Assembly (NCBI GenBank): GCA_947589475.1
Contig: CANQBO010000004.1
Coordinates: forward strand, 47,929 to 111,928
Reading direction: 5' to 3'
Length of the DNA: 64,000 nucleotides
Origin: an uncultured Clostridia bacterium
GTDB taxonomy: Bacteria > Bacillota > Clostridia > Christensenellales > CAG-917
The notes beneath the pieces were generated by a model. The model was not told the origin of the DNA, did not search any database, and saw nothing but the letters and a program-made list of their open reading frames with translations. The position numbers were made by a program, and so were the translations under genes. Shown here one piece after another: positions 14,787-23,771 of this stretch (within the stretch, counting starts at the first letter, position 1; each line of letters starts with the position of its first letter).

Positions 14787-16058
14787 ATGAAAAAGAGAAT
14801 TTTGTCGATAGTGCTCATTGTAGCGCTTGTGGCAACGCTCACGATCGGTCTTGCGATCGGGCTTACGGCTTGCAATCCAACCGAGGGCGAGTATGTCAAT
14901 TCCGATTACTCAAACATCAAGGTCGGTTTCATTATGTTGCATGACCCCGCAAACTCGACATATGACAAGAACTTCTACAACGCAATGGAAGAAGTCAGAA
15001 GAGGTCTCGGTCTCAGCGAGAGCCAAGTGCTGTACAGGCACACCATTCCCGAAGGACCCGAGTGCACACAGACTGCGGATGACCTTGTCGAAGAAGGTTG
15101 CAACATCATCTTCGCAGACAGCTTCGGTCATGAGTCCTTCCTTTTGGCTTCCGCAAAGAAGCACCCGAACGTAGAATTCCTTCATGCAACAGGCACGCAG
15201 GCTCACACCGCAAATCAAAAGAATTTCCACAATGCATTCGCTTCCATCTATGAGGGCAGATACCTCGCAGGCGTTGCCGCAGGTCTCAAACTCAAAGAGA
15301 TGGGCTATGGCGAAGGCGGTAGCAAGAATGTCAATAACCCCAAGGTCGGATATGTCGGAGCATTCACATATGCGGAAGTTATATCCGGTTATACCAGCTG
15401 GTTCCTCGGCGTTCGCTCCATAATCCCCGAAGCGACGATGGATGTCACATTTACAGGCAGTTGGTTTGATATTGCTCTCGAGCAGACTGCGGCAGAAAAG
15501 CTCATCAGCGGCGGTTGTGTTCTGGTTTCTCAGCATGCCGACTCTCTCGGCGCACCTCAAGCTTGCGAAGCGGCGGGCATTCCCAACGTCTCCTACAACG
15601 GAAGCACAGAGGCGACAGGCCCCAACACCTTCATCATCTCTTCGAGAATCGACTGGGCGCCCTATCTCAAGTATGCCATCAACTGCGTGCACACGGGTTC
15701 TCAAATCGCGACAGACTGGACGGGCACCATTGCAACGGGTTCCGTGCAAATTACAGCTCTCGGCAACAAGGTCTTTGCAGACAAGGCAAAAATTCAGGCA
15801 GAGCTTGACAAGGTGAGAGATCAGTTTATGGCGGGCACGCTTCATGTGTTTGCGACAGACAAGTTTACAGTAGATGGCAAAGAGCTAACCACTGACGAAA
15901 CCCATGCAGATATAGATGACGACGGAAATCATAAAGACGACGAGCAGTATACGGTCGTAAGCGACGGATACTTCCATGAGTCCGAATTCCGTTCCGCACC
16001 TTATTTTGATAAGAATATCGACGGCATCACCTTGCTTGACACAAACTACGGCGACTAA
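14787..16058 (+). CDS. BMP-family substrate-binding lipoprotein of a nucleoside-type ABC importer
   Basis: Residues 1-29 form a signal peptide with lipobox LTAC, and the mature protein follows the BMP/PnrA/TmpC pattern: KVGFIMLHDPANSTYDKNF, EEGCNIIFADSFGHESF, NFHNAFASIYEGRYLAGVAAG and GGCVLVSQHADSLGAPQACE. Known members bind purine nucleosides outside the cell and pass them to the membrane permeases. It is followed by the matching ATPase and two permeases. A strong AAAAGGAG site precedes the ATG. The C-terminal part (about 370-400) has an acidic insertion (HADIDDDGNHKDDEQ). Confidence 0.92.
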   Translation: MKKRILSIVLIVALVATLTIGLAIGLTACNPTEGEYVNSDYSNIKVGFIMLHDPANSTYDKNFYNAMEEVRRGLGLSESQVLYRHTIPEGPECTQTADDLVEEGCNIIFADSFGHESFLLASAKKHPNVEFLHATGTQAHTANQKNFHNAFASIYEGRYLAGVAAGLKLKEMGYGEGGSKNVNNPKVGYVGAFTYAEVISGYTSWFLGVRSIIPEATMDVTFTGSWFDIALEQTAAEKLISGGCVLVSQHADSLGAPQACEAAGIPNVSYNGSTEATGPNTFIISSRIDWAPYLKYAINCVHTGSQIATDWTGTIATGSVQITALGNKVFADKAKIQAELDKVRDQFMAGTLHVFATDKFTVDGKELTTDETHADIDDDGNHKDDEQYTVVSDGYFHESEFRSAPYFDKNIDGITLLDTNYGD

Positions 16059-16074
16059 TTTAGCTGTTAAAAAT

Positions 16075-16108
16075 TCGATTAGACGGAGCGTTCGCTCCGT
16101 CTAATCGA
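16075..16108 (+). terminator. Perfect 16-bp inverted repeat between bmp and the ABC ATPase
   Basis: TCGATTAGACGGAGCG pairs fully with CGCTCCGTCTAATCGA around two bases. There is no T-run after it, so complete termination is unlikely. In this position, after a highly expressed binding-protein gene, such stems usually protect the upstream mRNA or thin out transcription of the downstream genes. That role is inferred. Confidence 0.6.
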
Positions 16109-16149
16109 TTTATAACTTAAAATCAAGTATCAAAATCGGAGGTAACAGC

Positions 16150-17949
16150 GTGGAAAAAACTGTTGCTATTGAGCTTAGAGGCATCACAAAGACTTTCGGC
16201 GATGTGGTTGCCAACAAGAATGTGGATCTCGACGTTTATAGGGGCGAGATACTTTCTATTTTAGGGGAAAACGGAAGCGGCAAGACGACGCTTATGAATA
16301 TGATCGCCGGCATTTATTTCCCCGACGAAGGGCACATCTTTATAAACGGCGAAGAGGTTGTCATCAAGTCGCCTAAGGACGCTTTTGCGCACAAGATCGG
16401 AATGATACATCAGCACTTCAAGCTTGTGGACACCTTCAGCGCGGCGGACAACATCATTCTCGGCGAAAAGTGCCCCAAATTTGATCTTAAAGAGGAAAAA
16501 GCGAAGCTTATAGAGGCGCACAGGGCGGAGAATGAGGCATATGAAAACTATGACGAAGCCGAGCATCCCGGTCCTCTCGCATACATGACAAAGCCGAAGT
16601 TCCACCCCGAAAAGGAAACGAAGCGCCGCCTCGCGCTTATGCCGCTTGTGGGGATAGGAAGAAGGATCAAGTTCAATTGGCTTGCAAAGAAGCGCGCGGA
16701 CGTCGTGCAGGACATCGCAAACCGCTTCGGATTTAAAATTGACCTTAAGAAGAAAATATACGACATGTCCGTCAGTGAAAAACAGACTGTCGAGATCATA
16801 AAAGTGCTGTATCGCGGCGCGGATATACTCATTTTGGACGAGCCTACCGCGGTGCTCACTCCTCAAGAAATAGAAAAGTTGTTCGACGTGCTTCGCAATA
16901 TGAAGGCGGCGGGCAAGTCCATAATCATCATTACGCACAAGCTCAACGAAGTTATGGCGATCTCGGACAGAGTCGCGGTGCTCAGAAAGGGCGAACATAT
17001 CGCGACGGTCAACACTTCCGAGACAAACGAGCAACAACTCACCGAGATGATGGTGGGCAAGAAAGTGTCCCTCAACATCGACAGAGCGGAGCCGCACGAC
17101 GTCAAGAACAGGCTTGTCGTCAGTGGGCTGACCGCCGTCGACGTTGACGGAGTAAAAGTGCTTGACAACATATCGTTTGAGGCAAGATCGGGCGAGATAC
17201 TCGGTATCGCGGGTATCGCGGGCAGCGGACAAAGGCAATTGCTTGAGGCTATTGCGGGGCTTTACAAGGTAAAGGACGGCACCATAACCTATTTCGATCC
17301 GAATAAAGACGACGCGCCCGTGGACCTCAGGTCAAAAACTCCCGTGCAGATACGCGACCTCGGCGTAAGACTGTCGTTCGTCCCCGAGGACAGGCTGGGC
17401 ATGGGACTTGTCGGCAATATGGACCTCATCGACAACATGATGCTCCGCTCCTATCGCAAGGGCTTTATGTTCCTTGACAGGAAGTCGCCAAAAAAACTTG
17501 CCGAAACGATCGTGGAAGAGCTTGAAGTCGTCACGCCGAGCACACATACCGCCGTCAGAAAGTTGTCAGGCGGAAACGTGCAGAAAGTGCTTGTCGGGCG
17601 CGAGATCGCGGCTTCGCCTTCCGTGCTTATGGCGGCGTATCCCGTGAGAGGTCTCGACATCAACTCGTCCTACACAATATACAATCTGCTCAACGAGCAA
17701 AAAGAGAAGGGCGTGGCGGTCATATTCGTGGGCGAGGACTTAGACGTGCTCATAGAGCTTTGCGACCGCATACTCGTCATCTGCGCGGGCAAAGTGACGG
17801 GCGTCGTGGACGGCAGGCGCGCCATAAAAGAGCAGATAGGCTTGCTTATGACAAAGACATCCGGCGACGTCGACGAAAATCAGATGTCGATCGACGAGTT
17901 GCATGATGAGCAAAATATAGACAACGATGAAGGAGGGGAGGCGTTATGA
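16150..17949 (+). CDS. Nucleoside-type ABC transporter ATP-binding protein (two NBDs)
   Basis: A 599-residue protein with two ABC domains, as in the NupA/YufO and RbsA type (about 510 residues). NBD1 has Walker A GENGSGKT, an atypical signature MSVSEKQTVEI and Walker B ILILDEPTAVLTP. NBD2 has the degenerate Walker A GIAGSGQRQ, signature LSGGNVQK and a weak Walker B (LMAAYPVRGLD, without the usual acidic residue), as common in this family's second half. An extra segment of about 65 residues (about 111-178) sits in NBD1 after the Q-loop region and explains the extra length. Start is GTG 16150, after GGAGGT. It overlaps the next gene by 4 bp (GTTATGAG region). Confidence 0.92.
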   Translation: MEKTVAIELRGITKTFGDVVANKNVDLDVYRGEILSILGENGSGKTTLMNMIAGIYFPDEGHIFINGEEVVIKSPKDAFAHKIGMIHQHFKLVDTFSAADNIILGEKCPKFDLKEEKAKLIEAHRAENEAYENYDEAEHPGPLAYMTKPKFHPEKETKRRLALMPLVGIGRRIKFNWLAKKRADVVQDIANRFGFKIDLKKKIYDMSVSEKQTVEIIKVLYRGADILILDEPTAVLTPQEIEKLFDVLRNMKAAGKSIIIITHKLNEVMAISDRVAVLRKGEHIATVNTSETNEQQLTEMMVGKKVSLNIDRAEPHDVKNRLVVSGLTAVDVDGVKVLDNISFEARSGEILGIAGIAGSGQRQLLEAIAGLYKVKDGTITYFDPNKDDAPVDLRSKTPVQIRDLGVRLSFVPEDRLGMGLVGNMDLIDNMMLRSYRKGFMFLDRKSPKKLAETIVEELEVVTPSTHTAVRKLSGGNVQKVLVGREIAASPSVLMAAYPVRGLDINSSYTIYNLLNEQKEKGVAVIFVGEDLDVLIELCDRILVICAGKVTGVVDGRRAIKEQIGLLMTKTSGDVDENQMSIDELHDEQNIDNDEGGEAL

Positions 17950-19277
17950 GATCCGTAACAGGCAAAGAGAGCAAGTTCGACGCATTTGTCGACAAGCTCA
18001 AAAAGGAATCCCCCATACATATCGCAAAGCGCATGGACGCTCCGAAGTGGCTTCCTATCGTCATAAGGATAGCGGCGGTCGTCGCGGCGTTTTTGGTGTG
18101 CGCGATCGTGACGGCATTCTTTGAGCCGAGCGCGTTCGGGACTTTCTTTGTCGAGATGTTCAGAGGGACTTTCGGCACTCCGAGGCGCGTCATAAACCTG
18201 TTTTGGGAAGCGGCGATTTTGTTGCTCATCGCGCTTGCGGTCACTCCCGCATTCAAGATGAAGTTTTGGAACATCGGCGCGGAAGGACAAGTGCTTATGG
18301 GCGCGCTGATGAGCGCTACGTGCATTTGGTATCTCGGCGGCAAGGTGTCCGAAGGCGGGCTTATCGTCCTCTGTCTGATCGCGGCTATGGCGGGAGGCGC
18401 GATATGGACGCTCATTCCCGCGCTGTTCAAAGCGAAGTGGAACACAAACGAGACGCTTTTCACTCTTATGCTCAACTATATCGCCACCGCTATTATTTCT
18501 TCTGCGATAGCCCTATGGGTAAAGACGGGATCTCACGTTGTGGGCATTATGCCAAACGGACATTTGCCGACGATCAACGGTCAGGATTATGTTTTGAACA
18601 TCATTATCGTCGCACTGATAACCGTACTCGTCTGGGTATATCTTCGCTTTTCAAAGCACGGCTATGAGCTGTCCGTCGTAGGCGAGTCCATAAACACCGC
18701 AAAATACATAGGCATAAGCGTGCCTAAGGTCATCATCCGCACAATGTTGCTCTCGGGTGTGTTGTGCGGGGTCGCGGGCTGGTTGCTTGTCAACGGCGCG
18801 AGCTACACAATAAGTACTACTCTTGCAGGCGGCAGAGGTTTCACCGCGATTTTGATAAGTTGGCTTGCCCACTTCAATCCGCTGACCATGGCTATAACGT
18901 CATTCCTCGTCGCGTTTATGAGTAGAGGCGCGGCGCAGGTTTCCACGATAGCAAATATAGGCGGTTCATTTGCGGACATCGTCACTTCGATATTCTTCTT
19001 CATAGTCATTGCAAGCGAGTTTTTTGTAAACTACAAAGTCAAGTTTAATTTTGCACATCACAAAAAGAATGACAAAAAAGGCGACTCAAAAGACGAGAGC
19101 ACTTTGTCCGATACCTCTTCTGAAGAGCAGACGACAGAGGAGACAACGGGCGTTGCCGTCAATGAGGCGCAAGAAGAAACTATGTCCGAATTTAATCATC
19201 CTATTCAACATGCAGAGCAGACCTCGGACGAGCGATCGGACAATGACGAAACGCAAAATAAGGAGGTGACAGAGTAA
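17946..19277 (+). CDS. Nucleoside-type ABC transporter permease 1 (BPD_transp_2)
   Basis: The 443-residue protein has the permease core of the YufP/NupB type: NLFWEAAILLLIALAVTPAF, KFWNIGAEGQVLMGALMSA, AKWNTNETLFTLMLNYIA, ELSVVGESINTAKYIGI and a terminal helix at about 345-365. It forms the channel with the next gene. About 75 residues at the C-terminus (from 370) are hydrophilic, rich in Asp, Glu, Ser and Thr, and should be cytoplasmic; canonical members lack such a tail. It overlaps the ATPase gene by 4 bp and the next permease by 1 bp (TAATG), so all are translationally coupled. Confidence 0.92.
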   Translation: MRSVTGKESKFDAFVDKLKKESPIHIAKRMDAPKWLPIVIRIAAVVAAFLVCAIVTAFFEPSAFGTFFVEMFRGTFGTPRRVINLFWEAAILLLIALAVTPAFKMKFWNIGAEGQVLMGALMSATCIWYLGGKVSEGGLIVLCLIAAMAGGAIWTLIPALFKAKWNTNETLFTLMLNYIATAIISSAIALWVKTGSHVVGIMPNGHLPTINGQDYVLNIIIVALITVLVWVYLRFSKHGYELSVVGESINTAKYIGISVPKVIIRTMLLSGVLCGVAGWLLVNGASYTISTTLAGGRGFTAILISWLAHFNPLTMAITSFLVAFMSRGAAQVSTIANIGGSFADIVTSIFFFIVIASEFFVNYKVKFNFAHHKKNDKKGDSKDESTLSDTSSEEQTTEETTGVAVNEAQEETMSEFNHPIQHAEQTSDERSDNDETQNKEVTE

Positions 19278-20233
19278 TGTTTTGGACATTTTTGACAAGT
19301 ACCATAAAATTCAGTACGCTATTTCTTTACGGCTCTGTCGGCGAAACGATAACCGAAAAATCGGGGCACCTCAACCTCGGCATACCGGGCATAATGTGCC
19401 TCGGCGCGATAGGGGGGTGCTACGGCGTGCGCTCGTATATAGACTCGCTCGGAAGCCTGTCGCAGATGAGCGGCTTTGCGGTTGTGCTTGTCGGCATGAT
19501 CTGCGCCTTTTTGTTTGCGGCGCTCGGCGGTTTGATTTTCGGCTTTTTCACGGTGACTTTGCGCTGCAACCAGAACATCACGGGTCTTACAATAACGACG
19601 TTTGGCGTCGCGCTCAACAGCCTTATGCTCAGCAAGCTCGATACGCGAGGCTTTTATGAGGCGGGCAGACTGTTTGCAAAGGGCATCGTGGACGGCAACA
19701 CCTCGGACGGACTTGTGAAAGTGCTTTTCTCGCAAAGCGCGCTTGTTTATATTGCTATTGCAATAGCCATTATAACCGCAATAGTCATCAAACGTACAAG
19801 AGTAGGCCTCAATCTGCGCGCCGTCGGCGAAAACCCGGCGACGGCGGACGCGGCGGGAATAAGCGTTGGCAAGTACAGATACCTCGCCACCCTCATCGGT
19901 TCGGGCATTGCGGGCTTCGGCGGACTGTTCTTTATTATGGACTATTTGACGGGCAACATCGAATATGGCATAGACACCTACGGTTGGCTTGCCGTCGCGC
20001 TTGTCATCTTCACAATTTGGAAGCCGAATTGGGCAATACTCGGCTCCATAATCTTTGCCGCGCTGTATCGTATGCCCATTTATTTGAATATAGGACAGAT
20101 GGAGCGTGAGATAATCAAAATGTTGCCGTACATCGTCACGGTGCTCGTGCTCATCATCACGTCCATCTTCGGGAGAAAAAGCGTGCAACCGCCGGCGGCG
20201 CTGGGCACGACGTACTTCCGAGAAGAGCGATAG
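19277..20233 (+). CDS. Nucleoside-type ABC transporter permease 2 (BPD_transp_2)
   Basis: The 318-residue protein matches the YufQ/NupC permease: LYGSVGETITEKSGHLNLGI near the N-terminus, TLRCNQNITGLTITTFG, then RTRVGLNLRAVGENPATADAAGI and GIDTYGWLAVALVIFTIWKP. About eight hydrophobic segments are visible. It completes the importer with the BMP lipoprotein, ATPase and first permease. Its ATG overlaps the previous stop and an AGGAGGTGA site lies within the end of that gene. It is the last gene of the operon. Confidence 0.92.
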   Translation: MFWTFLTSTIKFSTLFLYGSVGETITEKSGHLNLGIPGIMCLGAIGGCYGVRSYIDSLGSLSQMSGFAVVLVGMICAFLFAALGGLIFGFFTVTLRCNQNITGLTITTFGVALNSLMLSKLDTRGFYEAGRLFAKGIVDGNTSDGLVKVLFSQSALVYIAIAIAIITAIVIKRTRVGLNLRAVGENPATADAAGISVGKYRYLATLIGSGIAGFGGLFFIMDYLTGNIEYGIDTYGWLAVALVIFTIWKPNWAILGSIIFAALYRMPIYLNIGQMEREIIKMLPYIVTVLVLIITSIFGRKSVQPPAALGTTYFREER

Positions 20234-20287
20234 AGAAAGGCAAATACGCACAAAAATCGTCGCACGAAACAAAAACAACGAACATTC

Positions 20288-20318
20288 AAAAACATCCTCA
20301 TTTTTGAGGATGTTTTTC
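20288..20318 (+). terminator. Terminator between the importer operon and dnaC (bidirectional)
   Basis: AAAAACATCCTCA and TGAGGATGTTTTT form a 13-bp stem around a TTT loop. A and T runs on both sides let it serve the plus-strand operon and the converging minus-strand dnaD-dnaC unit. Confidence 0.85.
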
Positions 20319-20407
20319 AAAGTTTAGGGTTTAATTGTACACAATTTGGGTTTTAAAATTCTGAAATTGCAAAAGGCGTGTGATTGTGAGGTGTCAATGA
20401 CAGGCGC

Positions 20408-21322
20408 TCACAGCCTCAGGTCGTCGCCTCGCAGGACGAATATGTGCGAGGTCTCGCGTTCTGACAGGCGGGAGCAGACGCGCTCCTGATAGCGGTCGCG
20501 AAGCGCGCTCATGCTTAGGTTGGACGTTATCACCGTGCATAGCCCCGCGCGCAATCTTTCTTCAAGCAGTACGAGCAGATACTCCAGCGTAACGTTGCGA
20601 AGCATAGGCTCCGTGCCGAGGTCGTCTATGACAACAAGGTCCGCATGCATGACGGGGTCGAGTATGCGATCGCGCTCCGCAATGGGCGAGGTGTGGCATT
20701 CAAGAAATAGGTTGTTCAACTTGTATGCGCTGAAGACGAGCGCGCTTTCCCCTCTTTCCACCGCCGCGAGCGCAAGCGCCCCCGCAAGCGTAGTCTTGCC
20801 AGTCCCCGTGCCGCCTAGCAGTACAAGGGTTTTGTACTTTACATTCGGCAACTTCGCGGAGTACGCCTTCAGCCAGCTCACGATCTTTTGCATATCCGCG
20901 CGCTGAGCGGGGTTTTTGATGCCTTCTGTATTCAGATCCTCAAAGTGGGACAGTTCGCGACCATCCAGCCCGCACTCATGCTTGAGACAGGCGACGTATT
21001 CCGAAGCGGCGCAATTGCACAGCCTGCCGTTCACGACTCCCGTATCTCCGCAGATAGGGCAGGAGGGGACGAAATAAAAGTCGCTTTCCGCATATCCGTG
21101 CGCGGCGAGCGCGGCGATATACTTCGCGTGCGCCTTATCGACTTGCTGTTGTCCTTTGCCGCTCATACCGTATGCGAAGTTCGCCTTGACGTACTCGGTG
21201 TGCGCAGACTTGACGTCGGGCAGGGCAAACGCGGCGGTGAGCCTCTCTTCCGCCTCCGCCTTTTTGATGTTTATCATTCTTTGCCGCGCCGAAACGAGTG
21301 CGGACATAGCTCTCTTTTTCAT
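20408..21322 (-). CDS. DnaC/DnaI-type helicase loader ATPase
   Basis: A 304-residue AAA+ protein with Walker A GGTGTGKTT (170-178), Walker B VVIDDLGTEP, and a sensor-like TSNLS. The N-terminal part has a small zinc-binding pattern (Cys88, Cys91, Cys102, Cys104; CPICGDTG...CNC) typical of phage and bacterial DnaC-like loaders. The family delivers the replicative helicase onto DNA at origins or stalled forks. It overlaps the upstream DnaD-domain gene by 4 bp (ATGA), forming a primosome pair as in many Firmicutes. Confidence 0.88.
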   Translation of the reverse strand: MKKRAMSALVSARQRMINIKKAEAEERLTAAFALPDVKSAHTEYVKANFAYGMSGKGQQQVDKAHAKYIAALAAHGYAESDFYFVPSCPICGDTGVVNGRLCNCAASEYVACLKHECGLDGRELSHFEDLNTEGIKNPAQRADMQKIVSWLKAYSAKLPNVKYKTLVLLGGTGTGKTTLAGALALAAVERGESALVFSAYKLNNLFLECHTSPIAERDRILDPVMHADLVVIDDLGTEPMLRNVTLEYLLVLLEERLRAGLCTVITSNLSMSALRDRYQERVCSRLSERETSHIFVLRGDDLRL

Positions 21323-22764
21323 ACGTCGTCCTCGCTCAATTTGTCGATGCTGGTGATTATGGAATGAAGTTCCTCATCTGAGTAAGTCCTCTGCTCGAAA
21401 TTCGCCTGCGGAGCGGGAGAGGACGTGGGCGCCGCAACAAATTTTTCTGCTTGCTCCACGGTTGTTATGCCGTTTTTGCGATATGCGGACAGCAATTTAT
21501 TGATGTAGGGCGTCGGATATGTGCGCCCCGCCGCCTGCTTTGCCGCATACAGGATGAGCGCGTCGTCAAACCCCCAATCCGCCGTCCACGTGCGGTAGAG
21601 GTCGCGGTCGCTTTGCGTGACCTGCCTCGAAGAGCCGCTGTTTTCGATGATCTTGCGTATCTTGCCGTCCTGCGCGATCTGGTCGCTCATATATTCGTCA
21701 ATGCTCGCTTCCGTGAGGAGACCGAGAGAGAAAAACTTGTTCACGACATTGTTCATGCCCTCGAGGGTGCGCACGCTTGTCAGATAACAGTAATGCGCGA
21801 GCCGCGTAAGCGCGCCGTCGTCGAAGCCCTTTGCCGTCCACGGCACGATGTATGTCTCTATCTCGTGTTCGAGAGACTCATAGTATAAGCCGAGGTTTTT
21901 GTTTACGGAAATGGCGAGCGCCTTAAGTCGCTCCATCTGCGCCCGATAGTCGTTGATCTGCTCCACGGTGAAAATGGACATGCGGTAGAATTCGTCGAGT
22001 TTTGCGTCCAACTTTGCAAACGTCTTGCCACCCTTGAGCGACTTTATCGCCGCGAGTATCGCGTCGATCTCATAGCCCCAACTGCGCGTCCACTTGAGCA
22101 AAAGTTGCTTGTCCTCCAGCTCCGCGCCGCCCTTTCTGCCGAGAGCGGAAAGCACCTGACGCATATCCTCGCTTTGATTGTCGTATTCCTTGAGCTTCTC
22201 TTCCACATCCGCGACCGTCCGTACTCCGTCCGCCACCCAATTGCGCGCGACGGTGAGAATGTAGGGATACCTGACTCCCATGCCCTTAAGGTTTATGCAA
22301 TATTGCACGATCATGAGCATCGCGTCCTGCTCCAACTTGCAGCTGTCGAAAAACATATAATATTCGTTGTATTCGTTGGGCGTAAGCATGCGCTCGGGGA
22401 AAAGCTGTTGAAGTTGCGTATTGAAGTCGTTCCACTTCTCGCCGCGGTACTTTTTGGGCGGCTGATTTGCCTTCTTGACGCTGAGATAGGATACCTCCAG
22501 CGGAGACTTCGAGATTATGCTGCAAAGCCCCATATCCTCAAAATAGCCGTATGCGCTTATTACTTCCGCTTCCGTCATGTCCAGCGTGGAGCACAGCGCG
22601 TCGAGGGTATTCTGCTTTTCGGGAGTTGCGCACAGATACAGCCCATACAAGTATACCTTGATCTGCTTTTCGTCAAGATAGGGCAGGTGCTCCATAATGA
22701 AAAGATTGTCCACCAGCGTGAACGTCTCGAGCAGAAAATCGCTTGAAAATTTGACGAAACTCAT
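21319..22764 (-). CDS. dnaD: DnaD-domain primosome protein
   Basis: I place the start at 22764 (MSFVKFSSDFLLETFTLVDN) with a GGGGAG site; the frame is open further upstream but without a start signal. The N-terminal part (to about 125) is a winged-helix-like region, and two DnaD-type domains follow at about 225-300 and 395-455; the second has the hallmark RTYPTPYINKLLSAYRKNGI, and the first has the related KSLKGGKTFAKLDAKLDEFYRMSI. DnaD acts with DnaB/DnaI in helicase loading. It sits directly upstream of the loader gene. At 481 residues it is longer than B. subtilis DnaD (232), mainly through the middle region. Confidence 0.8.
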   Translation of the reverse strand: MSFVKFSSDFLLETFTLVDNLFIMEHLPYLDEKQIKVYLYGLYLCATPEKQNTLDALCSTLDMTEAEVISAYGYFEDMGLCSIISKSPLEVSYLSVKKANQPPKKYRGEKWNDFNTQLQQLFPERMLTPNEYNEYYMFFDSCKLEQDAMLMIVQYCINLKGMGVRYPYILTVARNWVADGVRTVADVEEKLKEYDNQSEDMRQVLSALGRKGGAELEDKQLLLKWTRSWGYEIDAILAAIKSLKGGKTFAKLDAKLDEFYRMSIFTVEQINDYRAQMERLKALAISVNKNLGLYYESLEHEIETYIVPWTAKGFDDGALTRLAHYCYLTSVRTLEGMNNVVNKFFSLGLLTEASIDEYMSDQIAQDGKIRKIIENSGSSRQVTQSDRDLYRTWTADWGFDDALILYAAKQAAGRTYPTPYINKLLSAYRKNGITTVEQAEKFVAAPTSSPAPQANFEQRTYSDEELHSIITSIDKLSEDDV

Positions 22765-22980
22765 CTCTTCTTCTCCCCGTATTTGATGCTTTGTTAGCAT
22801 ACCACAAAATCCCGCCGCTGACAATTGTTGTTTGCAAAATTTTTTGTGACCACAACATCTTGTTGCAAGCGTCAAATCAAATCATATTTCGCGCCCGAGA
22901 AGAAATCATATCGTCGGCGCCTGCGCGTTTGAAGTTTCAAAATTCAAAAGTTGCAAAATAAAATTCCGTACGCTCCTCGC

Positions 22981-23009
22981 TTGCCATGCGCGTCGAGCTG
23001 TGATATGCT
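22981..23009 (+). promoter_or_regulatory. Promoter ending 6 bp before a start codon (leaderless type)
   Basis: TTGCCA (22981-22986), 17-bp spacer, TATGCT (23004-23009). The expected transcription start coincides with the A of the ATG at 23016. No ribosome-binding site is present. Confidence 0.6.
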
Positions 23010-23015
23010 AGTGCT

Positions 23016-23300
23016 ATGAAGATTTGGGCAAAAGTGATGAAAGGCGACAAAATTTTGCGCGATACTATTTATGAGGACGGCGCGCAGCTCACTCCCGCCG
23101 CGTACAAGCGCGCGTTGCAGGAGGTGTGCTATATGCTTGACGTATCCACGCCCGTCACGTTGCCCACGCACTACAAGCATTTCGAGCGTTTCAACCGCGT
23201 GAAGTATCTCCCCCGCGACTTCGTCGAGGATGTCGATTTCACCGCCTACATTTTGGAGCGAGTTGTAGAGAAAAAGAAACCCGAGCATTACTATGTGTAA
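23016..23300 (+). CDS. Small conserved-looking protein of unknown function (94 residues)
   Basis: The product begins MKIWAKVMKGDKILRDTIYE and has no signal peptide or membrane helix. The opening (KIWAK...GDKI..D) and the KRALQEVCYMLDVSTPVTLP stretch look like a small clostridial family that I cannot name. There is no Shine-Dalgarno sequence; the promoter's -10 box lies 6 bp upstream, so the mRNA is probably leaderless. It stands alone, with a long hairpin overlapping its stop codon. Confidence 0.65.
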   Translation: MKIWAKVMKGDKILRDTIYEDGAQLTPAAYKRALQEVCYMLDVSTPVTLPTHYKHFERFNRVKYLPRDFVEDVDFTAYILERVVEKKKPEHYYV

Positions 23301-23426
23301 AAACCGCGCTATTTGGCGCTATGCTTTGTCAACGCCCATTCCCCTCACGGTCACGTACGTCTATGTACGCTCACGCTCGGGGAAAGGGCGTTTCCTTGCC
23401 TAGCATCCAAATATCGCGGTTTTTTT
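23299..23426. terminator. Long interrupted hairpin between convergent genes
   Basis: The outer arms AAAAACCGCG...ATTTGG and CCAAATA.CGCGGTTTTTTT pair. Inside, AACGCCC.ATTCCCC pairs with GGGGAAAGGGCGTT and ATGCT with AGCAT, and the tip has a further small stem (ACGTAC/GTACG). The whole 128-nt block folds into one rod with a T-run at each end, so it can terminate both the 94-residue gene and, in reverse, the XRE gene. It is much longer than a normal terminator, and could be a small mobile element or RNA. Confidence 0.6.
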
Positions 23427-23517
23427 ATCAAATGGGTCATTTAAATGCGCATGTCTCACTTTTAAAAATCACGAGCGCATGTACATCTATTGCTTGAAAT
23501 ACGAAGTTACATTAAAA

Positions 23518-23739
23518 TCAGTCGTCCGTGAGTCCGAGCAGATAATCCGCGCTCACGTCAAAATACCGCGCCAGCTTGAATATAGCCGCCGCGCCGGGTT
23601 CCTGCTTGCCCGTTTCCCAATAGCTTATCGAGGCATTGCTCAGTTCCAGATCCTTAGCGAGCAAATTTTGACCTATGCCTTTTTCAAGCCGCAAAGCGTG
23701 CAAACGTTCTCCGAATACCTTCACATCGAAAACTTGCAT
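23518..23739 (-). CDS. XRE-family HTH regulator
   Basis: A 73-residue Cro/cI-type protein: GERLHALRLEKGIGQNLLAKDLELSNASISYWETGKQEP covers the five-helix DNA-binding domain, and the end (LARYFDVSADYLLGLTDD) is typical. There is no ligand domain. It is divergent from the membrane protein at 23834 across a 94-bp gap with a perfect palindrome, so it probably represses that gene and perhaps itself. No ribosome-binding site precedes its ATG; TAGAAT lies 6 bp upstream, so it may be leaderless too. Confidence 0.88.
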   Translation of the reverse strand: MQVFDVKVFGERLHALRLEKGIGQNLLAKDLELSNASISYWETGKQEPGAAAIFKLARYFDVSADYLLGLTDD

Positions 23740-23771
23740 AATATTATTCTAACAATAATTATAATTTTTAC

